Assembly: GCA_003427395.1 (NCBI GenBank)
Contig: BFEA01000375.1
Coordinates: 231,153-295,152 of the forward strand
DNA length: 64,000 nt
Direction of reading: 5' to 3'
Source of the DNA: Chara braunii
Lineage: Eukaryota; Streptophyta; Charophyceae; Charales; Characeae
Part shown: positions 45,670 to 57,581 of the stretch, in pieces
Layout of the letters: each line of letters begins with the position of its first letter
Numbering within the stretch: position 1 is the first letter of the stretch
Program-made: the position numbers and the translations under genes
The notes under the pieces: generated by a model
What the model saw: the letters and a program-made list of their open reading frames with translations, nothing else
Database searches by the model: none
Told to the model about the DNA's origin: nothing

Positions 45670-46409
45670 GTGTCAGCCGACACTTGAGTGTTGAATGCGA
45701 CCCTCAAGATTAACGAAGACCGCATGAGTATGGGTACTACATAGTACGCCATCATTGCGATCGCTTGCGTATGCTTGCATTGTGAATCGATAAGAGTTAG
45801 CCCTGCGTCCGCGCGGTTTTATACTAAGTCTCGCGCGCGACGCCTATCCGATTTTCGCATCGGAGAGTTATGGGATGGCTACTAAGGGACTAGGAGTGTT
45901 GTCGCGTTGTTTGTTCAGTGTCGTTTTGTGTATGTATACGTATGCGTGTGTGTTTTTATTGTGGTGTGCGCGTGGTGTGTGGGATGCGTCCTAGTCGACC
46001 GACAACGGATCGCGCTTGGGACTTCAGCCCCCCAAGACATCGATTCACGTGCGGGTTCGGTAGAGGCGTAATACCGCGTGTACCCCCTATGCTACAGCGA
46101 ACGAGAAACGTCCTCGGCTGGTCCACCTCTGCGATTGCAACAGAGCAACTTTCGTACTGTGGACTGGTAGCTCAGCGGGGATACGCCCACCGAAGGGAGG
46201 TGACATCTCCCGTATGGTGGAGGTAAGTCGTGCCTCGCGTAGGCTCTGTCCTGTCGTAGGGGCTCGCAAGAGGTATGTTAGGCGCACTCGGCCAGAGCGA
46301 CTTGCGGAAGCTCCATGTATATTCGCGAAGAGGATTTAGACCAACTCCTGCGTGACGCGGCCGGGAGGGTCCCACGCTGCCTTGTGCGTACAAGACCGAT
46401 GCGCCCGAC
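45670..46409 (+). mobile_element. Conserved 3' end of LTR3
   Basis: Homologous to 18020-18773. It contains a box A-like TAGCTCAGCGGGG near 46168. The start TGTCAGCC resembles an LTR end, but homology to the copy at 63992-64000 extends beyond it, so it is internal. Confidence 0.65.
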
Positions 46410-46776
46410 GGGAATCTGTGAGTTGGGGAACGAGGTTGTGAGTGATACGAGGGACATACTTGGCGCTTAACGCGTGCGGCATCGACCGAGATCTGCTCGT
46501 ACTTGGGAAGCTGTTGACGTCATCATCAGCATTGTAGTCTAGATTAGATAGGATCGGTCGTTCGTAGTCTGGGCATCGAGCGCCAGATAGGATAGCAACA
46601 TTAATTCCTCGTTGATGATGACGAGACTGTTCCAACATTGTCAACTATGAGCTTTGTTGTACTCCTATTTGAGTGGGACTTGTGATGCAATTTTGCTTTT
46701 GGTTCGAAGTCACGACTATCTGGTCTCATGTGTATGATGCTGCTTGGATTACTGAAGTTCGCTATCATTTATTTTC

Positions 46777-46791
46777 CGTACATTATTATTA

Positions 46792-46835
<44 letters not shown>
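46777..46835. repeat. (ATT)n microsatellite
   Basis: ATT run, longer at the matching site 58766-58852. Confidence 0.95.
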
Positions 46836-47519
46836 CAATCAGACTCGCTTTCACTTCTTCACTTCGCATGCATGACAAACAGATGGTGATTCACATTGGC
46901 GGCTAGCGCCCAACTTAAAGCTCAGAGATATGGAAACCAAGAACACAGTTCAGATGCAAACTCGCTTCAAAAACCTATGGTGCACCAGCACCCATACGTC
47001 GCAACTCTCATCACTAAGTCTAACACCACTGTTCGCTCACACTTCAACTCCGGGTCACTTTGGATACCCCACACGCAACACTCGGCTTACAAACACACAC
47101 ACACGCTATACCTCACACTGCACTACACCTACAGTTATGGCTAAGCTCTCCTTCAGCCGCTGCACTCTCCGGGCAACTGCAGACCACTGTTGCACAAGTC
47201 GTTATAGCAGTGCTTCCTCATGGCTTACGCGGGAATGAATGAATGGTTGGGCGCTGCCTCTTGATTTATACTTCTATAACTCGTTGGTCCGCCTCTTTCC
47301 ATCGGCCCATGGTATACACAGTCCCTGATGGTACTTGTTGGGCTGGAATGAGACTGACTGGACCGGTACCGCTGACTGCATGGGTTTGCACCGCAGACTC
47401 ACTGCAGTCGCACCGCCAACATACTAAGGTTGGCTCCACCACTTGGCCACTGCCTCTGGCAAACTGCAGCAGCTACGACCCGCTACAGACTTTATTCCTA
47501 CACGAAACAGACAAGTCAT

Positions 47520-48838
47520 TAACGACAAACAGACAGTGTGAGACAGACAGACGGACAGACAGACAGACAAACAAACAAACAATGTGATTCATACACAGAC
47601 ATAGTGAAAACTGTGAAACACGCATAATCCACAGTGAAACGTTGTGATACACACAACAGACTGTGATATATACAGTCACGAATACATAAACGCTGCGACA
47701 CACATTCGCAGTGACAGTCACACTGGCACATATACACAGTAACGCAGGTACAGTCACACACACAGTCACGCTGTGACTGATACACACATAGTGAAAACAC
47801 ACACCATGACACACTGCACCGTGACGGTGACACACAGATACGCGGACAACAGTGCACAATGACACTCAGACACATCGTGTCACACAGATGCACTTTGACA
47901 CATACGCAGTGAAAACACAATGTCACACTGTGACAGAAGAGCATACACGCTGTGACAGACAACGCATGCACACTAATACACAAATAAATGTTGTGACACG
48001 GACAGATGCTGTGACACACACAGCTAGATGCCGTAACATAGACAAATACGGTGACGTGCACAGATAAATACTGTGAAACACAAACACTGTGACAGTCACG
48101 CAAGCACAAAAACACAGCGACACAGACTGTGACATATACAGTGACGCATACAAAGTGGACACACGTACACAGTCCTAGTCACGCACACACACAGATACGG
48201 TATGATACACACACAAAATACTGTGACAGTCACACAGTCACGCAGTGACACACAGTCACACAGTGGCACGGACAGACGGTGAAGACATACTTTGACACAG
48301 ACTGATACGGTGATACACATAGACAGATGTTGTGATAAAGACAGATACTGTAATACACACGGTGCACAGCGACACACACAAAAACACAGTTGCACAGATG
48401 CACAATCGCACCGTGACACATGCATCGCCACAGTGACGCATACACAAGTGACACACATACACAATGAAAACACTGTGACAAACGCACAGTCACGATGACA
48501 CAGACACTTTGACATATGTACAGGGTCACACACACAGACTCAGAGTCACATACATTGTGACACAAATATACAGCCACACATGTATACGGTGTCGCACGAC
48601 AGAGACACAGTGTCACGCAGACAGTGACTCGGATACACAGTCACACCGTGATGCACAGTCACACAGTGACACACATCACACTATGTCCAACACGCATCCA
48701 TAGTGAAACACGCACACGGTCACGCGATGACACAAACGCAAGTAACACGGACATTGTGACAGACACATTGTCACACACTGTAACACACGTACAAACACTG
48801 TGATACATACACAAATACAATGACACACAGTCACACAG
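47520..48838. repeat. TGTGACACA palindromic satellite
   Basis: About 1.3 kb of degenerate ACACA units interspersed with GTGAC and GTCAC, so that short self-complementary segments (CACTGTGAC, GTCACACAGTG) recur every 10-30 bases. The Cys/Val-rich minus-strand frames here are simple-sequence artefacts. The copy in the 3' LTR is 59560-60832. Confidence 0.85.
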
Positions 48839-49027
48839 TGACACTCAGACACAGGGGTTCTTCTGAGGGAGTAAACCAACAAGGATGATAAGAGGAGCAA
48901 GGTCCCGAGAGACCTGCCTTATCGCCTAAGCCNTGACACTCAGACACAGGGGTTCTTCTGAGGGAGTAAACCAACAAGGATGATAAGAGGAGCAAGGTCC
49001 CGAGAGACCTGCCTTATCGCCTAAGCC
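48839..49027. other. 94-bp direct repeat around an N
   Basis: 48839-48932 and 48934-49027 are identical and are separated by one N at 48933. This is typical of two contig ends that were not merged. Confidence 0.85.
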
Positions 49028-49623
49028 CACTTATATAAGAAAAGTAAGCGATAAGAGGAGCGACGCTCCCAAAAGTTTGCCTTATTGCAAATAAACGACA
49101 CAGTCGGTAATAAGACGAGCGAGGCTCCAAGAAGCCTGCCTTATTACGAACCAATCGTTCGTCAGTGTAAGTGAGTGATAAGAGTAGCAAGCCTCCGAGC
49201 AGCCTGCCTTATCGCAATAATGGTACGGACAGTGTGATAAGTGTAGCAAGGCTCCGAGAAGTCTGCCTTATCGTACTAATAACACAGACGGTGATAAGAG
49301 TAGCAAGGCTCCGAGAAGCCTGCCTTATCGCAATAATGACGTGGACAGTGTTATAAGAGTAGCAAGGCTCCGAGAAACCTGCCTTATCACACTAATAACA
49401 CGATGTGATAAGAGTAGCAAGGCTCCGAGAATCATGCCTTATCACACTAATAAAACAATGTGATAAGAGTAGCAAGGCTCCGAGAAGCCTGCCTTATCAC
49501 ACTAATAACACGATGAGATAAGAGGAGCGAGGCTCCGAGAAGCCTGCCTTATTGCCCGTCAGCCGTGCTTCGATACGAAACAGCGATAGGAGAAGCGAGA
49601 CCCCATGAGGTCCGTCCTATCAC
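48884..49623 (+). repeat. Hairpin array 3a (GATAAG...CTTATC nested stems, about 12 units)
   Basis: Units of about 55-62 bp have an outer stem (GTGATAAG with CTTATCAC, GTAATAAG with CTTATTAC, GCGATAGG with CCTATCAC) and an inner stem (AGGCT with AGCCT, AGGTC with GACCT, AGACC with GGTCC). Both stems covary between units. One unit is counted twice because of the N-flanking duplication. Confidence 0.9.
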
Positions 49624-50172
49624 AAGCGGAAGCCCTGTGAAGATGAGTAGATCCCGAGTGGCCTACCATACTGTTACTAATCTCCTCGATTGACAGAAAA
49701 CAGTGAAAGCCCCGAAAAAAAATCGATCCATTACTGACAGACCGCTTCCTGATTCTACTGAGGTGGAGGTAGAAGGAATGTGGCCCCGTGTGACCTATCC
49801 TGCTATCTTAACCTCCTGATTAATGTTTATCTTATGATTCTATTCCAGATGAGATTGATTTTGTTTGCTTATGTATGTCTGGGATTGGTAATAATATGAT
49901 GAAGGGGAAAGTATTAACGATATTATCTTTATACCTTTCTTCCTTTAGATGACTAATCTTTAAGAGATTGGTCTGATAAGAGGTTAGAAAGGCTACCTAG
50001 AGGGAATATATCGATGTAGTATTATTCCTGACTAAACTGAAGTTCACTATATTGAACTTCAGATATGATCATGTCGACAACAAAGAGGTGTTGAGATCGT
50101 GTTGACCTGTGTGTGATTGAAGGTCATCATGATGAAGAAAACTCATTATGAGTCTATACAAGACTACATGTT

Positions 50173-50188
50173 GTTGCCTTATGGTAAC
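50173..50188 (+). repeat. Post-array hairpin in F2 5' LTR
   Basis: GTTGCC with GGTAAC around TTAT, followed by AGGTTG. It holds the same relative position as the CTGTTAT hairpins in F1 LTRs. Confidence 0.65.
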
Positions 50189-51029
50189 AGGTTGTTTCGC
50201 CAACTCAACCCTCACTCACCCTCATCACCCACACTTTGCATCGACCTTTGCATTGAAAGGCATTTATGATTTTCGGGTCATTGTCTAAAAGGTCTGTGTT
50301 TGGTCAAAAGGGGTCCTTGAAATGACTAAAATCAGATGAGGATGAATGACTAAGTCGAAAAGAGGATGTCTTACTGAAAGGTTGGAAGTGTAAGTGTAAT
50401 GTGGATGAAAGTAAATAAAAGGTTGACTCCGTCAAAAATTGTGTAATGTGATTGACTTTGTCTGCAGGTCAGTAAAACGACCAGCCACATGCTATTTACG
50501 GCGACCCTTTGAGAAACTTATGCTATCCTGGGCCTTGATCCAGATGTTCCATCAGTGCGCGATTGGTTTGAGTACCCAGCCTTGCACCTTTTCCTTGATT
50601 GTTAGGAAGATTAGGATTATTGCTAAGGCTACGAGCCTTATTCGTTTCATGTTCATTTCATCTATATTGTTTGAAAGGTCAAAGACCTATGTTTTTCCCT
50701 TGATGAATTCAGACTGCTTATGTGAATGTGTTACGTGTATGTGACATCTCCTCGTCTAATTCCTCAAGCCGTATTTCATTTTCATATGTATGTGTGATAT
50801 GACAAAGGATTCTCATGGACAGATATGTCGAATGGACTTAATCACTAGGAAAGATGGGTATGTGTCTTATTGCGCAACCCTTGGTGGAACGACATCTAGG
50901 TATGGAATGTGAGAACTAGGCAAACGGAGAAGTTTTCTTTAAACTTATATGTTTGATTGCTTGATACATTGACTATTGTTGAAGATGTCATAATATTATG
51001 ACTTGGGTGTGAAGTCCAATGCCGACAGG

Positions 51030-51049
51030 TGGCGTCGTTGTCGGGGATC
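51030..51049 (+). promoter_or_regulatory. Primer-binding site of F2, tRNA-Asp type with two changes
   Basis: TGGCGTCGTTGTCGGGGATC differs from the F1 site by two C-to-T changes. It lies two bases after the CCGACA LTR end. Confidence 0.88.
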
Positions 51050-53887
51050 TCGCTTTCCAGTCGAGGTCCTCAGTGAACGAACTCGGGTATGGTAAAACAA
51101 TCATCACGAAAAAACAACAACCTTTAAATGAATTAACTTACCGTAGGATAGACACTTAGAATGTTACACTCATGAAGGAAGTGTGAAGTCATGTCAATAG
51201 ATGTCGCATTGCACGACAGCTAGGCCACCTACTTGAAGACTCTGAGATTTAGCGAGGGCATTTGTCATATAGTCTGAGTACAAGATTGTAGATTTAAATT
51301 AACCCTATTAGTCATTGCTTACGTACTCTAACTAAATCTTGAAATTCTTCGAGTTGTATGATACAAGTCTTAGTGGTAGACTCGGTCTTTAGACGGTTGT
51401 CCAACTTTCGAGGTTGTATCATATAACATATGACTCCATGCTTATCTGCTTGAGATAATTATCCTCTTCAAGACTCTACTTAATAAAGTCTGATGATAAA
51501 AGTATTTACCTAAGATTTAACTAGTTCGTGAAGTTGTAATAATAAAAGTCATGCTCTTCTGTGTGATAGGTGCATTTAAGAGGTAGTGAGCGATTGTATG
51601 TCACGACTCATCAAAGTACGAAGGAGGCTTGGCATTTAGCATACATTTTTTGATAGGCAAGATTGAGGTATATGGGACATTGTAGCCTTAGAAACCCGAT
51701 TATAGTCATATTAAGGAATGAATAGATAATACTGTGCTTAGTTGTCTTGATAGCTAGGGGGTCAACCATTTAGTAGAGATCTGATTAAAACATTATGCTA
51801 ATCTGGTATGGAGTCTGATTGATGAAGTACCTTATTAAAAGTATAATTTAACCCTTAGAGGATCATGAGATACAAGTTAATTATCCACTTAAGTAACTCA
51901 CTAATCATTAGGGGCAAATAGTATAATAAACGTAATGTTAGGCCATCTACGAGAAAAATAGGTACCCGTTTGAGGTTATATATATATATGATGAAGTCGA
52001 TAAATGCATTAGTTTTAGGAATCATTACATAGAGAGTTTAATTATATTATTTTTGAAGCTATATGAATAGACTCGGACTTTTATCAATTGGTTACTCAAT
52101 ATAATTAGAGTATGAGATTGTCCACTTGAGGACAACCCGACTCCTCAAATTACAGTACTATATAAACAGTATATGACTGGGTATGAATGAATGTATGTGA
52201 GAAAATGAATGATATATATTTTGAGTGACGTATCATTGTATGTTTTGTTGTTGGTTGAGTGAAGTTTGAGGTTGTTGTAAGTTTGAGGTTGTTGATATAT
52301 GTTTTGAGTGACGTACCATTGTTTGCGCCCGTCTGGATATGCTTATGAATTGCTTTCTTTGATAAGAATAGAAAAACTGTATGAAATTCACGTTCGGCAT
52401 GGGACCGAAGGTGAATGGAATGACCAACCTTTGAAGGGAAGAAATTCTCTCAAGGGAGGTCAACATGCAGAACTTGTTCTTTGGGGAATTGCAACGTTGA
52501 TTGATACCTTTGCCTAAAAGACTTGAAGAGGGTATAGGTAAGTCTTGTAGGCGGTAGTGAGACTCACGCCGGAACAATGTTCCTGGTCCACAGTGAGGTG
52601 TTGTCATTTTCCCTTGTACAGGAGAGATGACTACACTATCGTTGAAAAGGAGGAAGGTGTTCAAGGCCTTGTTTGAACTCTGACGGTGGGTGAGACGACT
52701 ACTACTTAGTCTGAGCACGCTTGGAGTGGTAGCCCAAGCGGGGTTCATGCTAGGTGGGTCCACCACACCCTGAAAAGGTATGGTCTTACCAACCAGCCTT
52801 TAGACGAGTGTGAATGGGGTCGTCTGACTATGCTCGATGAGGTCAGCCAGGTACAGACACTGGAATCGGAGGGAGATGTGGTGAGGCTCAGTTCTAGAAG
52901 CGGGGCTCGGGATCTAAGATGTTATCCTTTGATTGGATTACACCACCCCTCGACACAATATACTCTGTTAAGCCTGAAGGAGTAGTATATTTTAGGTCAT
53001 CATTATTGTTGCCGTTTTGACTTCACTGTGAATTGTTCTCCTAATTATAAAAATTGTTCTCATTGTTGATGAGGTGACCAGTTGATGGTTGTTTGAATTG
53101 ATAGTTGACTGAATGTTTTGATATCTTATGAATTATTATTTAATTTTCTTACAGTCGCAAATGTTTCTTCTACTATCTTAAGTAATATTCATTTTTTTGG
53201 CAGGAGAATGTCATTTACACTTGTATTGTAAAGTTCCATGAAGACAGGGGAAAACCCCGCGTACAGTGACGAGTTGCATGTAACATGTTTCTTCGATGGT
53301 GATATCAATCAAGATGGTGAAATGTGATTCGATTTTGATGATTGTCGTCTACGGGGTTTAATCTCTTTGGGCAACTTCAACTTAATACTCATTTCTGAGT
53401 ATTATGCGACATTGGTGCAATGTATTATTGGAGGCGAAGCCTCAAGAGTCTGTATGACGGCGACCTAAACTGAATTCTTAAATCTTGGAATTATTTTTTT
53501 TGGCAGGCACGATAAGTGTCCTGCTTGCAAAAACATCAAAGTTACGTCTTGAAAATGCGCCGCTCATTCCTCTATGAGGTTAGTTTGAGATAAGTTTGTG
53601 AAATCCAAAGGGGGGGACTCATTCGAAAATGTTGATGACAGATATCTTTGCATCAATGATAACGTGGAAACCAATATTTTCATTTGGGACATGGAATAAT
53701 TTTGTATATTTTGAGAGATCCCCGAGACGAGTGTCTGACCGAGTTGTGATCGAGACTTGGAGGATACGACCCCTAAGTGGCAACCTGACGATGAAATATT
53801 TATTTTTATGGTTTTTTTAACATCGTTTATCCACTTAGGAGGTCAGTCTGAGGGACTAGAATTACCAAGCCTATGGTGGAAAATTGA

Positions 53888-54781
53888 CATCGTTGGGACG
53901 TAACTCCCAGCGTGGGCTGCTGACCAAGTATAACCAGACAGCGGACCTTCCGGTTTTGGCCTAGAGTTGAGACCTGAGGTTTGACCACCCTGATGAAGGA
54001 ATCAACTCAGTCAGTTATCAGAGGGGTTGAATATAGTGTTTGAAATATGTGAATTTTTTGATGATATGACTTACCCGTCATTGCACAATCAATACGGAGA
54101 CTACCGTTAATATAACAAACACGCTAGGCCGCAGCTCCGGCCTGATCAGCAGGACTGTGGTGGGTCAAGATGGAGACTGCTTGTCCTCCTGTATTAGGCT
54201 TCGGGCAGGATAGTTGGCCACTTTGGACATTAGTATCAAAGTTGGACATCCAAGGTCTCGGTTAGGACCCGCGTTTGAAGGGTTGAGTTCGCATGCGAAC
54301 AATGACCCTGAAGACAACCAACGATGACCTGGGCCAAAAGTCTAAGGGTGAGGGGAAGGAGGAAGCATTGTCACACTTGACGATTTCGTGTGTTGTAGTA
54401 TAGATCAAATATCCCCACTTCAAGTTATTGGATTTATTTTGTATAATGTGGGAGAAATGGGTTAAAATCCCGTTTGTAACAATGAAATGTGAGGTGACGA
54501 TGTCAGTCATGAACCACACTTCACTCCAGGTACTCGGATTTGGCTATCCACTTATCAAAGATGCGCCTTATTTTGGGAAAGGGACTTACCTTCTTTTCCA
54601 AGGAGAAAGAGAGGTCCATGTATTGTTATGTATTGTATCATATGTCCAGTGGTGTTATCGATCATGTCATGTTTTATCAGTTCGTTTGATCATGGGAAAC
54701 GATCTAAGGGAAAATCGTATGGATGATTGTGATAAAACGTCCCTAGCGACGGGGACGTCGCTTAATAGGATCTGGGAATAC
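53888..54781 (+). other. Conserved internal 3' end before F2 3' LTR
   Basis: It shares AACTCCCAGCG, CTGATCAGC and GTGGGTCAAGATGGAGAC with F1, and it ends with AGCGAC...GTCGCT at 54747-54764, about 18 bases before the LTR. Confidence 0.7.
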
Positions 54782-54820
54782 TGTCGGACCAAATACCCTT
54801 ACAAGGGTATTTGGCCATGC
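54782..54820. repeat. Terminal hairpin at F2 3' LTR start
   Basis: CCAAATACCCTT pairs with AAGGGTATTTGG around a 2-base AC loop: a nearly perfect stem at the very LTR edge. Confidence 0.8.
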
Positions 54821-55507
54821 TTTTGCATTCGACACAGTGACAATGTCGGCTACCATGACAGAGCCAGTCTGAATGGAAAGGGTGTGCGCTCTTTGGCATG
54901 ACACTCGAAAACGAATTCCTCGGCCATTGAGGCCGGGGCAAATCGGTGAGAAAATTTTGTTTCGTATGCGCACTCATTATGGTGACGCGTGCTCTGATGG
55001 TTAGAGTCGGTAGTAATACTCTTTGACAGAAGAGGTCAAAGGGTGGATTGGGTTATTGTTGTGTCGAGTAAATCGACGACGCACACTGAGACTTGGGCTG
55101 ATACCTATCTACCTACCAATACTAGGCCTCTAAAAATGTCAACTTTTGTCACCTTCTGCTCAGCCTTCAGTACTCGGCACGTCTACGTCTACTTGGTGTG
55201 GTACCGGCCTACCTGCTACTTGAGTGTTTTCCTCTACTCTTAAAGTTTCACGGACCTTCACCGCCACTTGAGTGTTTTTCCCCGCAGTAACCCTCAATGT
55301 CACGATCACAGATAAGTAACGGCACATCGGGCCTTCCGACCTACCAAGTGCCCTCGCGGGTCAGCCACACACTCAAGCCACCAAGCACTCAGGGTAGGCA
55401 TGCCGGCCGGCAAGCGTGCACGCAAGCAGACTAAGAAACGGGCTCAGACCACTAGGCGGACTGAGCCCCACTTCAACATATAACCGAGTTGCTCCTCTTT
55501 TGACTGA

Positions 55508-55586
55508 AGTAGGAGCTAACTCAGTGGGTTTCAGTGCGGATTGCGGATCAGGTGACTCAGGGATCGAATTCATCCAACCCCGAGCT
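55508..55586 (+). other. tRNA-like module, 3' LTR copy
   Basis: AACTCAGTGGG and GGATCGAATTC lie at tRNA spacing. About 60 bases downstream, on the minus strand, there is a good T-arm-like segment (CGGGTTCAAGTCCCG, near 55645). Confidence 0.45.
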
Positions 55587-55736
55587 AACTCCTTTTGGCA
55601 AGGAGCTCAACCATAATTTACCCCGTGTTCGGTAGGCCGGGACTTGAACCCGTGACCTTGGTTTCAGAGGTTAGATGCAGTTAGAGCCCGTTGTGACAAT
55701 GGGCACAACGGGGTCGTTAGTAACTAGATTCTGTTC

Positions 55737-55775
55737 TTTTATTTTTATTTTATTTTATTTTATTTTATTTATTTA
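55737..55775. repeat. TTTTA simple repeat
   Basis: TTTTATTTTA units. Confidence 0.85.
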
Positions 55776-56935
55776 TGTTAGATTCACTTTCTTTCTCATT
55801 TCTTATTATATATATTTTTTTCGTAGCTACTCTTTGAAGAACAACTTGAATGAATCTGCCCCGCAACAAAGGCCGATTCAATCTAGTAGCTCACTAGTAT
55901 GGCTACGAATCCGATCGAGGTCGCGGAGGTAGGCTGGCACCTCTCAGTACTACGGTGCCACATAGCCAAAACTCGCGAAGCTGCGGAAGGAAGAGTGTGG
56001 CACAGTGCATCAAGGGGGCGAGGGACAAAGGTGGAACGCGCGGGCGGAGAAGACGAGCGAAGGCGACGACAACACGCACGGAGGGATTCGAAGGAGGAGC
56101 GTGCGAGTGAAGGAGAAAGACAATCGCGCGGGGAGTAGAAGAGATAGCCGCGCAGAAGGAGGGGCGCATGGAGAAAGAGGAAAGACGATAGCGGGCGAGT
56201 ACGAGAAGGAGGTTGTCAGTGGGACAATAGCGACATAGCATGCGAAGCGAAGAGAAGAAGAAGAAGAAGAAAAAGGAAATTGGGAAGAGAGAAGGAAAAT
56301 CTGATCTGGGCGTCTGTACGCTATGCAGGTAACCTTCTTAAGGTTCGTCGCGAATGGGGATAGATGATGTAACTATCGATCTTGAACGAGGAATGTCTGG
56401 TGAGTGCGAGTAATCAGCTCACGCTGATTTCGTCCTTACCCTTTGTACACAGCATCCGTCGCTTCTACCGATTGAATGGTTCGATGAAGTGTCTTGAATG
56501 ACTACGACGACAACGACTATGAAGGCGGCAAAGGACGAAGGGAGAGAGAGATAGGTACGTATCTAATCTCAGAACCCACTCCCCTATACTCCCACTACTG
56601 GAATAGGCAAAATCGTCTGAATCTACCGCTAGAACATGAAAATATACACTACTGTTTGAATGTGTACGAGTGTGTGTTGATCGCTCTACGGAGTGCATGC
56701 TACTTCCTTCGGTACGACGAGCGAAATCTATTGAATCTATCGCTAGAACACAAAAGTATACACTACTACTGCTTATGTGTGCACGGGCATGTATGTACGT
56801 AAGTGTGTACGTGAGTGTGTGTGTGGGTGTGTGTATAAGAGAAAGAAGCAGAAGATTCTCACCTGGACTGCCAATCTCCTCGTCGATTTCAAACATGTAT
56901 TCGACTAAAACGATAAGTAGCATTTATTTGTTGTT

Positions 56936-56945
56936 ATTATTATTA

Positions 56946-56977
<32 letters not shown>

Positions 56978-57063
56978 TTTTGATCTTCTTGGAGATGTCA
57001 TTTTTGTTATTGTTATTATTATTATTATTATTGTTTTTGTTTTTTTTGTTATTGTTGTTGATA

Positions 57064-57123
<60 letters not shown>

Positions 57124-57125
57124 TG
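56936..57125. repeat. (ATT)n and poly-T tracts
   Basis: ATT repeats are interrupted by T homopolymers. It is longer than, and different from, the 5' LTR site at 10472-10613. Confidence 0.95.
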
Positions 57126-57385
57126 TTATTACTATTAAAATAGTTTATTCTTACCTGCCTTGGCGGCTTACTGTATGCGAGGGTGGAGACACTTAGGATG
57201 CGTGATGCATCCGGCGATGGCGTCGTGAGGATGGGCTCGCCATCTGCCGGGCTTGTTGGAGTGCACGCTGGTAGCCGACGTGCGCTGCGTGCAGGGGTCT
57301 TGGTATGCTACACATAATGACGAATCTTGTTGACAACTGGTAAGTCTCCAACCCCACAACTGCCCTGCTGGTACTTCCATCGATA

Positions 57386-57529
57386 GGATAAATAAAATAA
57401 AATAAAATAAAATAAATAAATAAATAAAAATAAATAGAATTGAATGAATCTACCACTAGAATGTGGATATATACACTACCGCATACACACATGTGTGTGT
57501 GTGTGTGTGAGTGTGTGTATGAGAGAGAG

Positions 57530-57578
<49 letters not shown>
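57386..57578. repeat. AAATA, GT and poly-A simple repeats
   Basis: AAATA units (57386-57440), a GT run (57490-57520) and about 50 A residues (57529-57578), where the 5' LTR has GA dinucleotides. Confidence 0.95.

Positions 57579-57581
<3 letters not shown>

Larger units (their letters stand above)
11964..46409 (+). mobile_element. F1: nested Ty3/gypsy-type LTR retrotransposon complex inserted in the F2 LTR
   Basis: The left edge is TGTCGG at 11964. The right edge is CCGAC at 46409, where the F2 LTR sequence resumes (ATCTGTGAGTTGG). The complex holds three LTR copies and two internal segments in one orientation: LTR1, internal with PBS and coding region, truncated LTR2, truncated internal 3' end, LTR3. 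The target duplication is blurred (TGCGG on the left against GGGA on the right). The arrangement could come from unequal recombination between two related elements followed by deletion, or partly from misassembly. Confidence 0.65.
39454..46409 (+). mobile_element. LTR3 (3' LTR of the F1 complex), about 6.95 kb
   Basis: It starts TGTCGGCACGAATATCC and ends GCGCCCGAC, where the F2 LTR resumes. The order is: 1.7-kb upstream part like LTR1, CGCCCG hairpin series, GCT-rich middle, hairpin array 2, CGCTGCC repeats, post-array hairpin, conserved 740-bp 3' end. Nothing in it looks protein-coding. Confidence 0.7.
46410..51027 (+). mobile_element. F2 5' LTR, second part
   Basis: It continues the F2 LTR after the F1 insert and aligns with 58398-62975. 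It ends at GCCGACA, followed by GG and the primer-binding site. Near the end (50880-51027) it lacks about 370 bp present in the 3' LTR. Confidence 0.72.
51028..54781 (+). other. F2 internal region, non-coding
   Basis: 3.75 kb between primer-binding site and 3' LTR. The leader resembles that of F1 (GGATCTCGCTTTCCAG, then AACTCGGG). Three pyrimidine-rich CAG/GCAG acceptor-like sites occur (52620, 53204, 53508); the first is followed by a short ATG frame (33 codons) of no known family. No gag or pol motif was found in any frame. From 53890 it matches the conserved 3' internal end of F1. Confidence 0.65.

Noticed and set aside
45670-46409. A complete short LTR of 740 bp (TGTCAG...CCGAC)
   Set aside because: Homology between copies continues upstream of TGTCAG, and the outer edge of F2 starts instead with TGTCGG and the palindrome, so the segment is the 3' end of a longer LTR.
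47473-48616. Cys/Val-rich minus-strand frames, and their copies at 59507-60609
   Set aside because: They are artefacts of the TGTGACACA satellite, which stays open in several frames at once.
48884-49623. CRISPR array
   Set aside because: Regular spacing resembles one, but the repeated part is a hairpin with changing arms, the spacers are themselves similar, there are no cas genes, and the DNA is eukaryotic.
52233-52766. Minus-strand frame of 177 residues in the F2 internal region
   Set aside because: No domain, on the strand opposite to the element, and biased in composition. Probably chance.
55630-55700. A tRNA gene on the minus strand
   Set aside because: The T-arm is good (CGGGTTCAAGTCCCG), but no D-arm or acceptor stem can be paired, and the copy near 9170-9230 has lost the T-arm.
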